Source of the DNA: an uncultured Myxococcales bacterium
Lineage (GTDB): Bacteria > Myxococcota_A > UBA9042 > DTJE01
Length of the DNA stretch: 13,008 nt
Assembly (NCBI GenBank): GCA_937975765.1
Contig: CALJUR010000073.1
Coordinates: 1 to 13,008, forward strand
Direction: 5' to 3'
Part shown: piece by piece, positions 6,651 through 13,008 of the stretch
Layout of the letters: each line of letters starts with the position of its first letter
How positions within the stretch are numbered: the first letter of the stretch is position 1
Translations under genes and position numbers: made by a program
Notes under the pieces: generated by a model
Told to the model about the DNA's origin: nothing
The model's input: only the letters and a program-made list of their open reading frames with translations
The model's database searches: none

Positions 6651-8562
6651 CGCTCCCGCCTCCCCAGTGGTCGTCCGGCGCGAACACCCGCGCGTCTCGC
6701 GGTGCCGCCTCGAATCCAGCGTCGCCCGCTGCCTCGGGATGTTCAATGCGTCTACCGTCGAGGGCGTCCTCGACCGCGTGTCCGGGCTGGGCGGGCGGCG
6801 CCTGCCGGCCGAGGCGGCGCCCGACCATCTGCGTCAGCCCGAGGATCGCGGCGTAGGCCAGCACACGGCAGTCGAGCGGTTCGTTGCGCTCGTCCTTGCC
6901 CTTCACCCAGCGGATCTTGGTGTGCCCGTCCTTACCCTGGACGCGCTCCTTCCGCTCGCAGGTGAGGCCCGCGAAGTAGTCCGCGTCGCGACCCGCGGGG
7001 AAGTGGCTGTAACCGGGCCCGGGGGTATCGATCCCCAGGCGGGCGTAGACGTCCTGCTTCGCCTTGTCGACGCCGACCACGTGGTACGGCGCGCGGTGCT
7101 TGTCGGAACGTCCGGCCTTCGGGGTCCAGATGGCGCGGTCGCCGCCCCGTCCGAACGTCGCCCAGACGTGCCGCTTGCGCCGGGCGCGTGTGAACGCGAA
7201 CACCTCCGCGCTCATGTGGCCGCCCGCGTCGATGCACGCAGCCTCGACCCGCAAGGTCCGACCGTCCGCGGTCGTAAAACGCTTCCTCAGCAGTGCGTCG
7301 AGGTCCGCCCAGGCTTCCGGGTCGTACGGCGGGATCTCGATGCGGTGGTAGCCGAGGGACCACGATTCGTGCGAGGCGCCCCAGCCGACGATCTCGGCCT
7401 CGAGCCGGTCGTCCTGGGTGTCGCCGCCCAGCGTGATGCGCAGGACGCCGGACGGGATCGCGTCGTCGGACCAGTGCTCCGTGGCCCGCGCGATCAGGTC
7501 GGCAGGGTCGTGCGCGCCGGATCGGTCCTCCCACGTCTCGCCCAGGCGCGTGTTGATCCACACCTGGAGGCGCGTCGGGTCGCTCCCGGCCTCGACGAAC
7601 TCCGAAGCGATGTCCCCCCACGAATCCCATCCGTGCGGCGCGAGGAGCGACGGCAGGTGGTAGCCCGCGGTCTTGCCGTCCCCTGGCGCGGTCGGCCGCC
7701 ACTCGCCGCCCGCGAGCATCGCCGTCTTCTCATGGTTGCCGGCCTCGGACCCGCACGATGGACACCGCCACTTCGCCCTGCGGGGCTCCCCCTCGGGCCA
7801 GCGGACGTCCTCCCATCGGACGACGTGGAACGCGCCGCACCGCAGGCACGGGACGTGGTAGCGGCGCTGGTCGGAGTCGTTGAAGGCGCGCTCGATGCGC
7901 GATTGACCCTTGATGGTCGGGGTGGAGATCATCAGGATCTTCCGCCGCGACGCGAACGTGCTGGTGCGCTTGATGGCCAGGTCGACGGGATCGCCCTCGT
8001 CGTCCGCGTCGCCCGGGTAGCCGTCCACCTCGTCGAGGATCAGGCGTTGCACGGGCATGGACCGCAGGCCCACCGCGCTGTTCGCGCCGGTGATCACCAG
8101 CACGCCGCCCGGGAACTCTTTCACGGACAGCGTGTTGCCCGAGTCCCGCTCACGGGCCGGCGCAACGAGCTGCGACAGCGCGGGGGTCGATGCGATCATG
8201 GGCGCGAGGCGTCCCTTCGACCACCGCTTCCCCATCTCGACGGTCGGCTGGACGGCCAGGATCGGCCCGGGCGAGCACGCGATGCAGTAGCCCACCCAGT
8301 TCAGCGACACCTCCGTGCCGCCCACCTGCGCGCCCTTCATCACGACCACGCGCTCGGTCGGATCGGACGCGGCCAGCTTGTCGAGGATCTCGCGGAGGTA
8401 CGGCGTGCGGTCGGTGCGCCAGCGCCCGGGTTCGCCCGACTCGACGCTCGACAGGACCCGGTGCCCGTCCGCCCATTCCGAGGGACGAAGGAACGGGTCG
8501 GGCCGGAACGCGGCGTCGAAGTCGGCGGCGAGGCCCGGGCCGCTACGCGCGGGGCGGTTCAT
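6640..8562 (-). CDS. Terminase large subunit (GpA family)
   Basis: 640 residues, nearly the length of lambda gpA (641), from ATG 8562 with GGAGGA upstream and a 20-base overlap with the small subunit. It is the ATP-driven DNA packaging motor and the nuclease that cuts concatemers. Visible are FLRPSEWAD at the N-terminus, a Walker A-like MKGAQVGGTE with Lys76, Walker B LILDEVDGYP with Asp177/Glu178, ISTPTIKGQSRIERAF as motor coupling motif, a zinc-type pair CLRCG/CPSCG (239-271), YHLPSLLAPHGWDSW, and the nuclease part with GGDTQDDRLEAEIVGWG (Asp381) and ACIDAGGH. The end has a Gly/Trp-rich tail after QMVGRRLGRQAPPAQPG; repeat copy B lies in the codons of this poorly constrained tail (RRIEH). 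Confidence 0.95.
   Translation of the reverse strand: MNRPARSGPGLAADFDAAFRPDPFLRPSEWADGHRVLSSVESGEPGRWRTDRTPYLREILDKLAASDPTERVVVMKGAQVGGTEVSLNWVGYCIACSPGPILAVQPTVEMGKRWSKGRLAPMIASTPALSQLVAPARERDSGNTLSVKEFPGGVLVITGANSAVGLRSMPVQRLILDEVDGYPGDADDEGDPVDLAIKRTSTFASRRKILMISTPTIKGQSRIERAFNDSDQRRYHVPCLRCGAFHVVRWEDVRWPEGEPRRAKWRCPSCGSEAGNHEKTAMLAGGEWRPTAPGDGKTAGYHLPSLLAPHGWDSWGDIASEFVEAGSDPTRLQVWINTRLGETWEDRSGAHDPADLIARATEHWSDDAIPSGVLRITLGGDTQDDRLEAEIVGWGASHESWSLGYHRIEIPPYDPEAWADLDALLRKRFTTADGRTLRVEAACIDAGGHMSAEVFAFTRARRKRHVWATFGRGGDRAIWTPKAGRSDKHRAPYHVVGVDKAKQDVYARLGIDTPGPGYSHFPAGRDADYFAGLTCERKERVQGKDGHTKIRWVKGKDERNEPLDCRVLAYAAILGLTQMVGRRLGRQAPPAQPGHAVEDALDGRRIEHPEAAGDAGFEAAPRDARVFAPDDHWGGGSDGW
6739..6755. 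repeat. 17-bp direct repeat, copy B
   Basis: Exact copy of 3871-3887, same orientation. It lies within the 3' end of the large terminase gene and, on the minus strand, ends 88 bases before the gpW-like start. Its flanks share nothing with those of copy A. Confidence 0.8.
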
Positions 8563-8983
8563 CGGTCAGTTCCTCCAGCACCTGCCGGATCTCCTTCTCC
8601 AGGTAGGCCCGGATCTCGGCTACGTCGCCCATGCCGGCGAGGGGGGCTGCGAGGCGGGCGGGCAGGTCCAGGAAGCGGTCGCGCACGGCGCGCACCTTCC
8701 GGAACCAGATCAGCCGCGTTTCCTGGAGGTCGATCTTCTGGCCCGACCGCACCTCGAGTTCAAGCTGGGTCAAGCGAGCCTTCAACGCCTCGTGCGCCGT
8801 GCGGATCCGACCGTAGTGGCCGTCCGCAGCCTTGGGCCCGCGCTCCGGGGGCCCGAGCACGCTCGCCGGGTCGATGGACCCGTCCGAGAGCTTCGCGTAC
8901 TTGCCGCGCTGCACCCCGCGCTCGATCGCGCGACGGGTCACGCCGCGCCGCTGCGCGGCCTCGTCCAGGGTGATGCCCTTCAC
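8543..8983 (-). CDS. Terminase small subunit (Nu1-like, helix-turn-helix)
   Basis: 146 residues with a GTG start at 8983, preceded by GGGGGAGGA 4 bases away; no ATG fits. The N-terminus ITLDEAAQRRGVTRRAIERGVQRGKY is a winged-helix/HTH unit like that of lambda Nu1, which binds the packaging site DNA. DGSIDPASVLGPPERGPKA is a flexible part, and HEALKARLTQLELEVRSGQKIDLQETRLIWFRKVRAVRDRFLDLPARLA is the helical assembly region typical of Nu1/terminase small subunits. Its direct 20-base overlap with the large subunit confirms the role. Its binding site should lie nearby but was not identified. Confidence 0.87.
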   Translation of the reverse strand: MKGITLDEAAQRRGVTRRAIERGVQRGKYAKLSDGSIDPASVLGPPERGPKAADGHYGRIRTAHEALKARLTQLELEVRSGQKIDLQETRLIWFRKVRAVRDRFLDLPARLAAPLAGMGDVAEIRAYLEKEIRQVLEELTDEPPRA

Positions 8984-9001
8984 GTCGTCCTCCCCCGCCG
9001 G

Positions 9002-9370
9002 TCAGGCCGGTTCGTCGATGGGGTTGCCGCAGGGGTCCACGAACCTGACGGGCAGTCCGATGGCCCTCGCGGCGGCGATCTCGGCCTGGACGCCCCGGCT
9101 CTCGCGCCAGCCCGCGACGCAGGCGACCGTCAACGAGTCGCAGGCCGCGAGCATCCGGCGGTCCAGGCGGCCCCAGCACTCCCAGGACACAGGCAGCCGG
9201 CCGGACAGGGCGATCCCATGCCCGTGGGCGACCGGGGAGTAGACGAGGTCGCCCCGCGCCGTCAGCACCGCAGCGACCGCGCACGCCGCCCGGTAGCGGT
9301 TCTCGCGGACGCTCGGGTCCGGGTCCGAGTAGGGCGTGGCCAGGTACATCAGGTGGCCGTCACTCGCCAT
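9002..9370 (-). CDS. DUF1937-like protein, nucleoside deoxyribosyltransferase fold
   Basis: 122 residues from ATG 9370, after GAGGGGGAG and overlapping the methyltransferase end by 11 bases. The sequence MYLATPYSDPDP..RENRYRAACAVAAVLTARGDLVYSPVAHGHGIA is the recognisable pattern of DUF1937, a family related in fold to nucleoside 2-deoxyribosyltransferases and common in phages. SWECWGRLDRRMLAACDSLTVACVAGWRESRGVQAEIAAARAIGLPV matches the second half, with the WRES.G...E...A nucleotide-binding pattern. A role in nucleotide salvage or modified-base metabolism is often proposed, but the substrate is unknown. Operon with a DNA methyltransferase fits a DNA-modification role. ATG at 9349 is an alternative start but has no better ribosome site. 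Confidence 0.8.
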   Translation of the reverse strand: MASDGHLMYLATPYSDPDPSVRENRYRAACAVAAVLTARGDLVYSPVAHGHGIALSGRLPVSWECWGRLDRRMLAACDSLTVACVAGWRESRGVQAEIAAARAIGLPVRFVDPCGNPIDEPA

Positions 9371-10727
9371 GGCGCTCCCCCTCGACCGCGGCCCACGGCT
9401 GGCCCGTGGACTCCAGCACCGCCTCGCGCCCGGTGAAGTCCTGCCACCGTTTCACGATCACGTCCGCGTACAGGGGGTCGAGCTCCATGAGGAAGGCGCG
9501 TCGGCCGGTTTCCTCGGCGCCGATCAGCGTCGAGCCCGACCCGCCGAACAGATCCAGGACGTTCTCGCCGGCCCGCGACGAGTACTCCATCGCGCGGCGG
9601 GCGAGCTCGACCGGCTTCTCGGTCAGGTGGATCATCGACTGCGGGTTCACCTTCTTGACGTGCCAGAGGTCGGTCGCGTTGTTCGGGCCCAGGAAGACGT
9701 GGGCCGCGCCCTCCTTCCAGCCGTAGAAGCACCACTCGTGCGCCCCCATGAAGTCCTTGCGCGTCAGGACCGGGTGCTCCTTGTCCCAGATGATGGCCTG
9801 CGAGAAGTAGAAGCCCGCCTCCTTCAAGGCCGGGGGGTAGTTCGAGCAGTTCGCATACCCGCCCCAGATGTAGAAGCCGCGCCCCGGCTCCAGCACGCGC
9901 GAGGCGTTCCCGAACCACTCGCGCAGCATCCGGTCGAAGTCGCCCTCGGACACGAAGTCGTTCTTCAACGGCCGGTCCTTCGCCCGCAGCCGCTTGTGGG
10001 TGGCGGTCTTCTTCTCGGGATGCCGGGCGAGGTCCAGCGCCTGGTGGTGGGTCTGCTGGGCGGGTGCGAACGACGAGAGGCCCGCCGCGATGGCGTTGTT
10101 GCTGCGCGGCTCGACCTTGACGTTGTAGGGGGGATCCATGTTTACGAGGTGGATCACGGCCCCGCCCAGCAGGATGTCCACGTCCGTCGCGCTGGACGAG
10201 TCGCCGCACAGGAGCCGGTGGTCCCCCAGGATCCAGAGGTCGCCCGGCCGCGTGGTGGCGTCCTCGGGCGGCTCGGGCACCGCGTCCTCGTCCGTCAGCC
10301 CGACCGTGCCCGTCGAATCGGTCCCGGACAGGATCGCGTCGATCTCCTCGTCGCTGAACCCGGTGAGCGAAGTGTCGAAGTCCGCGGCCCGCAGCGCCTC
10401 GACCTCCATGCGCAGGATCTCCTCGTCCCACGAGGCGTCGAGCGCGAGCTGGTTGTCCGCGATCACGTAGGCCCGCACCTGCGCGGGCGTCAGGTGCTCC
10501 AGCGCGATCGTGGGGACCTCGGCCAGGCCGAGGGACTTCGCGGCCTCGAGGCGGGCGTGGCCCGCGACGATGACGCCGTTGCCGTCGATCAGGATCGGGT
10601 TGGTCCAGCCGAACTCGGTGATCGACCGCGCCACCTTCGCGATCTGGTCGGGCGTGTGCTTCCTCGGGTTGCTGCCGTAGGGCTCCAGGTCCCCGACGCG
10701 GCGCATCACGATCTTCGGATCGGGCAT
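9360..10727 (-). CDS. ParB-domain DNA methyltransferase (N6-adenine or N4-cytosine, beta class)
   Basis: 455 residues from ATG 10727, after GGGAGGATGAG. Residues about 5-95 form a ParB/Spo0J-type N-terminal domain (VGDLEPYGSNPRKHTPDQI, PILIDGNGVIVAGHARLEAA, VIADNQLAL). The methyltransferase follows: LWILGDHRLLCGDSSS (motif before IV), DPPY at 198-201 (catalytic motif IV), GFYIWGGYANCSNYPPALKEAGF, WDKEHPVLTRKDFMGAHEW, EKPVELARRAMEYSS, and late LDLFGGSGSTL at about 391-401 (SAM-binding motif I). This order, catalytic motif before SAM motif, marks the beta class. No restriction enzyme is adjacent, so it is an orphan enzyme, probably modifying phage DNA against host restriction. Target site is unknown. 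About 146 bases without a clear gene precede it. Confidence 0.93.
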   Translation of the reverse strand: MPDPKIVMRRVGDLEPYGSNPRKHTPDQIAKVARSITEFGWTNPILIDGNGVIVAGHARLEAAKSLGLAEVPTIALEHLTPAQVRAYVIADNQLALDASWDEEILRMEVEALRAADFDTSLTGFSDEEIDAILSGTDSTGTVGLTDEDAVPEPPEDATTRPGDLWILGDHRLLCGDSSSATDVDILLGGAVIHLVNMDPPYNVKVEPRSNNAIAAGLSSFAPAQQTHHQALDLARHPEKKTATHKRLRAKDRPLKNDFVSEGDFDRMLREWFGNASRVLEPGRGFYIWGGYANCSNYPPALKEAGFYFSQAIIWDKEHPVLTRKDFMGAHEWCFYGWKEGAAHVFLGPNNATDLWHVKKVNPQSMIHLTEKPVELARRAMEYSSRAGENVLDLFGGSGSTLIGAEETGRRAFLMELDPLYADVIVKRWQDFTGREAVLESTGQPWAAVEGERHGE

Positions 10728-10873
10728 CTCATCCTCCCGCGGGCGCCGTCTGCCGGTGCCCGTGCGAACATCCCCTGCGACATGTCGCGCCGCTGTCCAC
10801 GCGGATCACGGCGCCGTTGCTTGGGCTGCGCCCCCTCCATGCGAACAGTGCGAACGTCGTTTTTCCCCTGTCG
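10728..10873. other. Intergenic gap between gp48-like gene and methyltransferase
   Basis: No convincing gene is seen. The only notable sequence is TGCGAAC in three copies on the plus strand (10763-10769, 10840-10846, 10849-10855), the last two 9 bp apart. A minus-strand reading frame of 44 codons at 10706-10840 has no ribosome site. No clear hairpin terminator or sigma70 promoter was found, although a promoter for the methyltransferase-terminase operon would be expected here. Confidence 0.55.
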
Positions 10874-11263
10874 CTAGCGGAAAGCCGGGGCCGTCGTCAC
10901 CCGCGTCCCCCGCCGGTCCCGTCCCAGGTCCCATCCGGGGGGGAGGGGGCAGCGGGAACCGATGCGCGCAGGAAGTCCCGCAGACCTCGCGCCGCTTCCC
11001 GTCGGCGGGATGTACCCGAACTCAGGCAGGCCGGTGACGCGCTCCCACTCGGGCAGCAGGCCCGCGGCGGTCGTGGTCGCGGGATCGGCCTCCTCCATCA
11101 TGGAGCCGGCGCGGTTCTGGACGCGCACGTACTCGTCGGCCAGGCCGGCGAGCAGGCGCGTGAGGCGACGGGCGGGGTCGCGGGTCCAGACGAGGCCGCG
11201 GGGCAGGAGCCCCTGGAGGATCCGGAGAAAATCGTCGGTCGTGGCGATCCAGAGCGTTCCCAT
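10874..11263 (-). CDS. Mu gp48 / YmfQ-like baseplate protein, C-terminally shortened
   Basis: 129 residues from ATG 11263, two bases after the baseplate J stop. The first 80 or so residues fit the YmfQ (DUF2313) family well: TTDDFLRILQGLLPRGLVW, DPARRLTRLLAGLADEYVRV, MMEEADPATTTAAGLLPEWERVTGLP. In Mu-like phages this protein links the baseplate wedge to the tube or fibres and is usually near 180-200 residues. Here, after GLPEFGYIPPTGSGAR, the sequence becomes Pro/Arg-rich and atypical and stops at TAG 10874. The usual C-terminal domain is absent. A different minus-strand frame over the same stretch reads LRDFLRASVPAAPSPPDG before a stop at 10897, so a frameshift is possible as well as a recombination end. 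It may be a non-functional remnant. Confidence 0.75.
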   Translation of the reverse strand: MGTLWIATTDDFLRILQGLLPRGLVWTRDPARRLTRLLAGLADEYVRVQNRAGSMMEEADPATTTAAGLLPEWERVTGLPEFGYIPPTGSGARSAGLPARIGSRCPLPPGWDLGRDRRGTRVTTAPAFR

Positions 11264-11265
11264 GG

Positions 11266-12402
11266 TCAGGTCCCGTTGATGGTGACGTTCGCGTCGATGA
11301 CGGTCGGGTACTCATAGGCGGCGAGGTCGACGTCGGCCGTGGGGCCGCCGCCATCGATGTCCACGACCTCGAACCAGTCGATCCCGCCCGCATCCCCGAT
11401 CGCCTCAAGCAGCCGGGAGTTGCGGACGGTCCAGGGGGACGCGGCGTAGTCGGCCTCGGCCCGCTCCCGGAAGGAGGCCTGGAGCGCGCGGCGCACGTTC
11501 GTTTTCACCTGGACGGGCGTGTAGCCGGGCAGCAGGCTGGCATCGAGCGACAGCGTGACCACGTGCTCCAGCGGGGTGAACGCGATGGCGCCCGCCGTGA
11601 CCGGCACCTTCGGGGCGATGTGGTCGGTGACGTCCACGATCTGCTGCCAGGTGGGCAGCACGCCGCCGTCGTCGTCGAGGTCCTCCACCGTGAACATCAC
11701 CCACACCTGCCCGAGGGACGGGCCATCCGGCCAGGCGAGCGGGAACACGAGGTCCACGGGAACGGTCGGCGTGGACTGCGCCCACAGGACGTAGTCGGAG
11801 CGGGCGCCGCCCTGGGGCGGGTCCGCGAGGCGCGTCAGCAGGCGGTCGAGGAGGGAGGCGTCCGACTCGGCGTCCTGGCCGCCGGCAATCCCGGGCGACC
11901 GAAGCGGGCAGGTGCCGACGATCCCGGCGGGGGGCGACACCAGATCGAGCGTGGCGTCGACCGACCAGTCGAAGTTCCCGGCGGTGCCGGGCTGGACCGC
12001 CTCGATGTCGACGGCCTTCGTTTCGTTGACGGTCCAGTGCCAGTCCCCGACGACCGCGTACTCGACCGCGTCCGGGCGCTGCAGCAGGGAGCCGCCCAGG
12101 AGATCCGAGCCCGTGGCGCCGGTCACGTCCACCTTGCCCGCGGCCTTCACGGGCGGGTTGCGGGTGATCCCGAAGAGCCGGGCCCACCGCTCGAGCTGCG
12201 TGCCCTCCGCGGTGTCCGGGATGACCTGGCGGGCGATCCACTGCTGGTACAGGTACAGGCCCCAGGTCGCCCCGGCCAGCACGTGGGCCAGCACGAAGGC
12301 GAGCGACCGGGGGAGCAGCGCGTTCGTGTTCCCCATGCGGGCGTTCAGGTCGCCCTTGATCCGATCGATCAAGGCGGGAAGCGTCGGGATTGCGAAGGCC
12401 AT
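11266..12402 (-). CDS. Baseplate J-like protein (Mu gp47 family)
   Basis: 378 residues from ATG 12402, with GAGGTGG upstream and 9 bases after the gp46-like stop. Baseplate J proteins build the wedges of contractile-tail baseplates. The sequence follows the family: PTLPALIDRIKGDLNARM at the start, ARSLAFVLAHVLAGATWGLYLYQQWIARQ-type helix (the ring of PRSLA and YLYQQW is characteristic), TAEGTQLERWARLFGITRNP, a strand domain AAGKVDVTGATGSDLLGG, GIAGGQDAESDASLLDRLLTRLADPPQGGARSDYVLWA, and a C-terminal region VKTNVRRALQASFRERAEAD. It is complete and in the usual order gp46-gp47-gp48. Confidence 0.93.
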   Translation of the reverse strand: MAFAIPTLPALIDRIKGDLNARMGNTNALLPRSLAFVLAHVLAGATWGLYLYQQWIARQVIPDTAEGTQLERWARLFGITRNPPVKAAGKVDVTGATGSDLLGGSLLQRPDAVEYAVVGDWHWTVNETKAVDIEAVQPGTAGNFDWSVDATLDLVSPPAGIVGTCPLRSPGIAGGQDAESDASLLDRLLTRLADPPQGGARSDYVLWAQSTPTVPVDLVFPLAWPDGPSLGQVWVMFTVEDLDDDGGVLPTWQQIVDVTDHIAPKVPVTAGAIAFTPLEHVVTLSLDASLLPGYTPVQVKTNVRRALQASFRERAEADYAASPWTVRNSRLLEAIGDAGGIDWFEVVDIDGGGPTADVDLAAYEYPTVIDANVTINGT

Positions 12403-12411
12403 CGAACCACC

Positions 12412-13008
12412 TCACGCGGCAGCCGCGAACGCCGACCAGAGATCGGGATACGCGACGGCCTCCTTCGTGCCGTCCGTCTTGGAAAGGACCACCTTCAGGG
12501 CGACGCGCCCGAGGTCCTGGCGCTCGGCGGTGACGTCGACGCGGGCGGCGATCCCGGCGTCGACCATCCAGGCGAGCGCCTCCTCGGCGTATTGGCGCAC
12601 CTTCAGCAGCGTGGTCGCGTTGACCGTGGAGCGGGCGAGGAGCCAGAGCCTCGAGCCGAACGCATCGCCCGTGTACGTGTCGGCCCACCAGCCTCCCCGG
12701 TAGACCGGGTCGCCGCCCCGGTCGGGCAGCTCGTCGTCGGTGCCGGCACGTCGATCGGAGAACAGGCTGATCCAGACGAGCTGGTCCAGGGCCACGGGCG
12801 GCACGGTCGGGCCCCAGGGGACGAGTTCGAACCATCCCGCGCCCACGTCCAGAAGGTCCCCGTCCGCGGTCGCGGCCCAGGCGGTCGCGCTCTCGGGCTC
12901 GCCCTTCCGGGGGACCACGAAGTCCGCGGTGCGGCCCGCGGAATCGATCAGGTGTCCGTCCCCGTCGCGGATCGTGGAGGGGGCCGTGACCCGGTACGAT
13001 TCGACCGT
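12412..13008 (-). CDS. Mu gp46-like baseplate protein (5' end outside window)
   Basis: The frame stays open to the right edge, giving at least 198 residues. Residues from WISLFSDRRAGTDDELPDRGGDPVYRGGWWADTYTGDAFGSRLWLLARS and TLLKVRQYAEEALAWMVDAGIAARVDV are a clear phage GP46 pattern; this protein sits in the baseplate with gp47 and is also GPW/gp25-like in role. A GTG at 12918 could start it, but it has no ribosome site, and the codons before it keep strongly GC-rich third positions in the same frame, so the coding sequence most likely continues beyond the window. The part seen upstream reads VESYRVTAPSTIRDGDG, not typical for the short Mu gp46. Confidence 0.85.
   Translation of the reverse strand, partial: TVESYRVTAPSTIRDGDGHLIDSAGRTADFVVPRKGEPESATAWAATADGDLLDVGAGWFELVPWGPTVPPVALDQLVWISLFSDRRAGTDDELPDRGGDPVYRGGWWADTYTGDAFGSRLWLLARSTVNATTLLKVRQYAEEALAWMVDAGIAARVDVTAERQDLGRVALKVVLSKTDGTKEAVAYPDLWSAFAAAA

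Noticed and set aside
6556..8973. Plus-strand frame of 805 codons opposite the terminase genes
   Set aside because: Antisense shadow; both terminase subunits on the minus strand carry clear motifs.
10706..10840. Small minus-strand frame of 44 codons before the methyltransferase
   Set aside because: No ribosome site, Arg-rich composition and an overlap of 22 bases into the methyltransferase start; more likely chance.
10840..10860. Possible LexA box from GAAC/GTTC words
   Set aside because: Spacing is 5 bases between direct GTTC words on the minus strand; the alphaproteobacterial box needs 7, and the Gram-positive one needs an inverted pair.

Overview
The window is a phage structural region, probably a prophage or phage-derived island, in very GC-rich DNA. 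Every gene but one lies on the minus strand, so transcription reads from the right edge to the left. The host cannot be named from sequence alone. The GC content, the strong Shine-Dalgarno sites and the Hanks-type kinase would fit a GC-rich Gram-negative such as a planctomycete, but this is a weak guess.

Right part (10874-13008): the end of a Mu-type contractile-tail baseplate module, with a gp46-like protein (cut by the window edge), a gp47/baseplate-J protein and a shortened gp48/YmfQ-like protein. Middle (8543-10727): after a 146-bp gap without a convincing gene come a ParB-domain/adenine-or-cytosine-N DNA methyltransferase, a DUF1937-like protein and a GTG-started terminase small subunit, in a close-packed operon. 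Left part (1-8562): a lambda-like packaging and head module in lambda order. It holds the GpA-type large terminase, gpW-like joiner, lambda-type portal, a fused prohead protease/Mu gpT-like major capsid protein, a DUF2190 decoration protein with a fibre-like extension, an FII-like head-tail joiner and a probable tail terminator cut by the left edge. The phage therefore looks like a mosaic: lambda-type packaging and portal, a Mu-type capsid fused to its protease, and a Mu-type baseplate.

The exception is a complete Ser/Thr protein kinase at 4047-4922 on the plus strand, between portal and capsid genes. It has its own promoter, is visibly less GC-rich than its surroundings, and its end overlaps the portal end by 23 bp. 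It looks like a lysogeny-expressed cargo gene (moron), possibly for defence or host control.

The points most worth a second look are: the antisense kinase; an internal ATG with a perfect Shine-Dalgarno site inside the protease-capsid fusion, which could make free capsid protein; an exact 17-bp direct repeat upstream of two head-gene starts; the fibre-tipped decoration protein; and the truncated gp48 at the tail/packaging junction. No integrase, lysis gene, repressor, tRNA or CRISPR array was seen.
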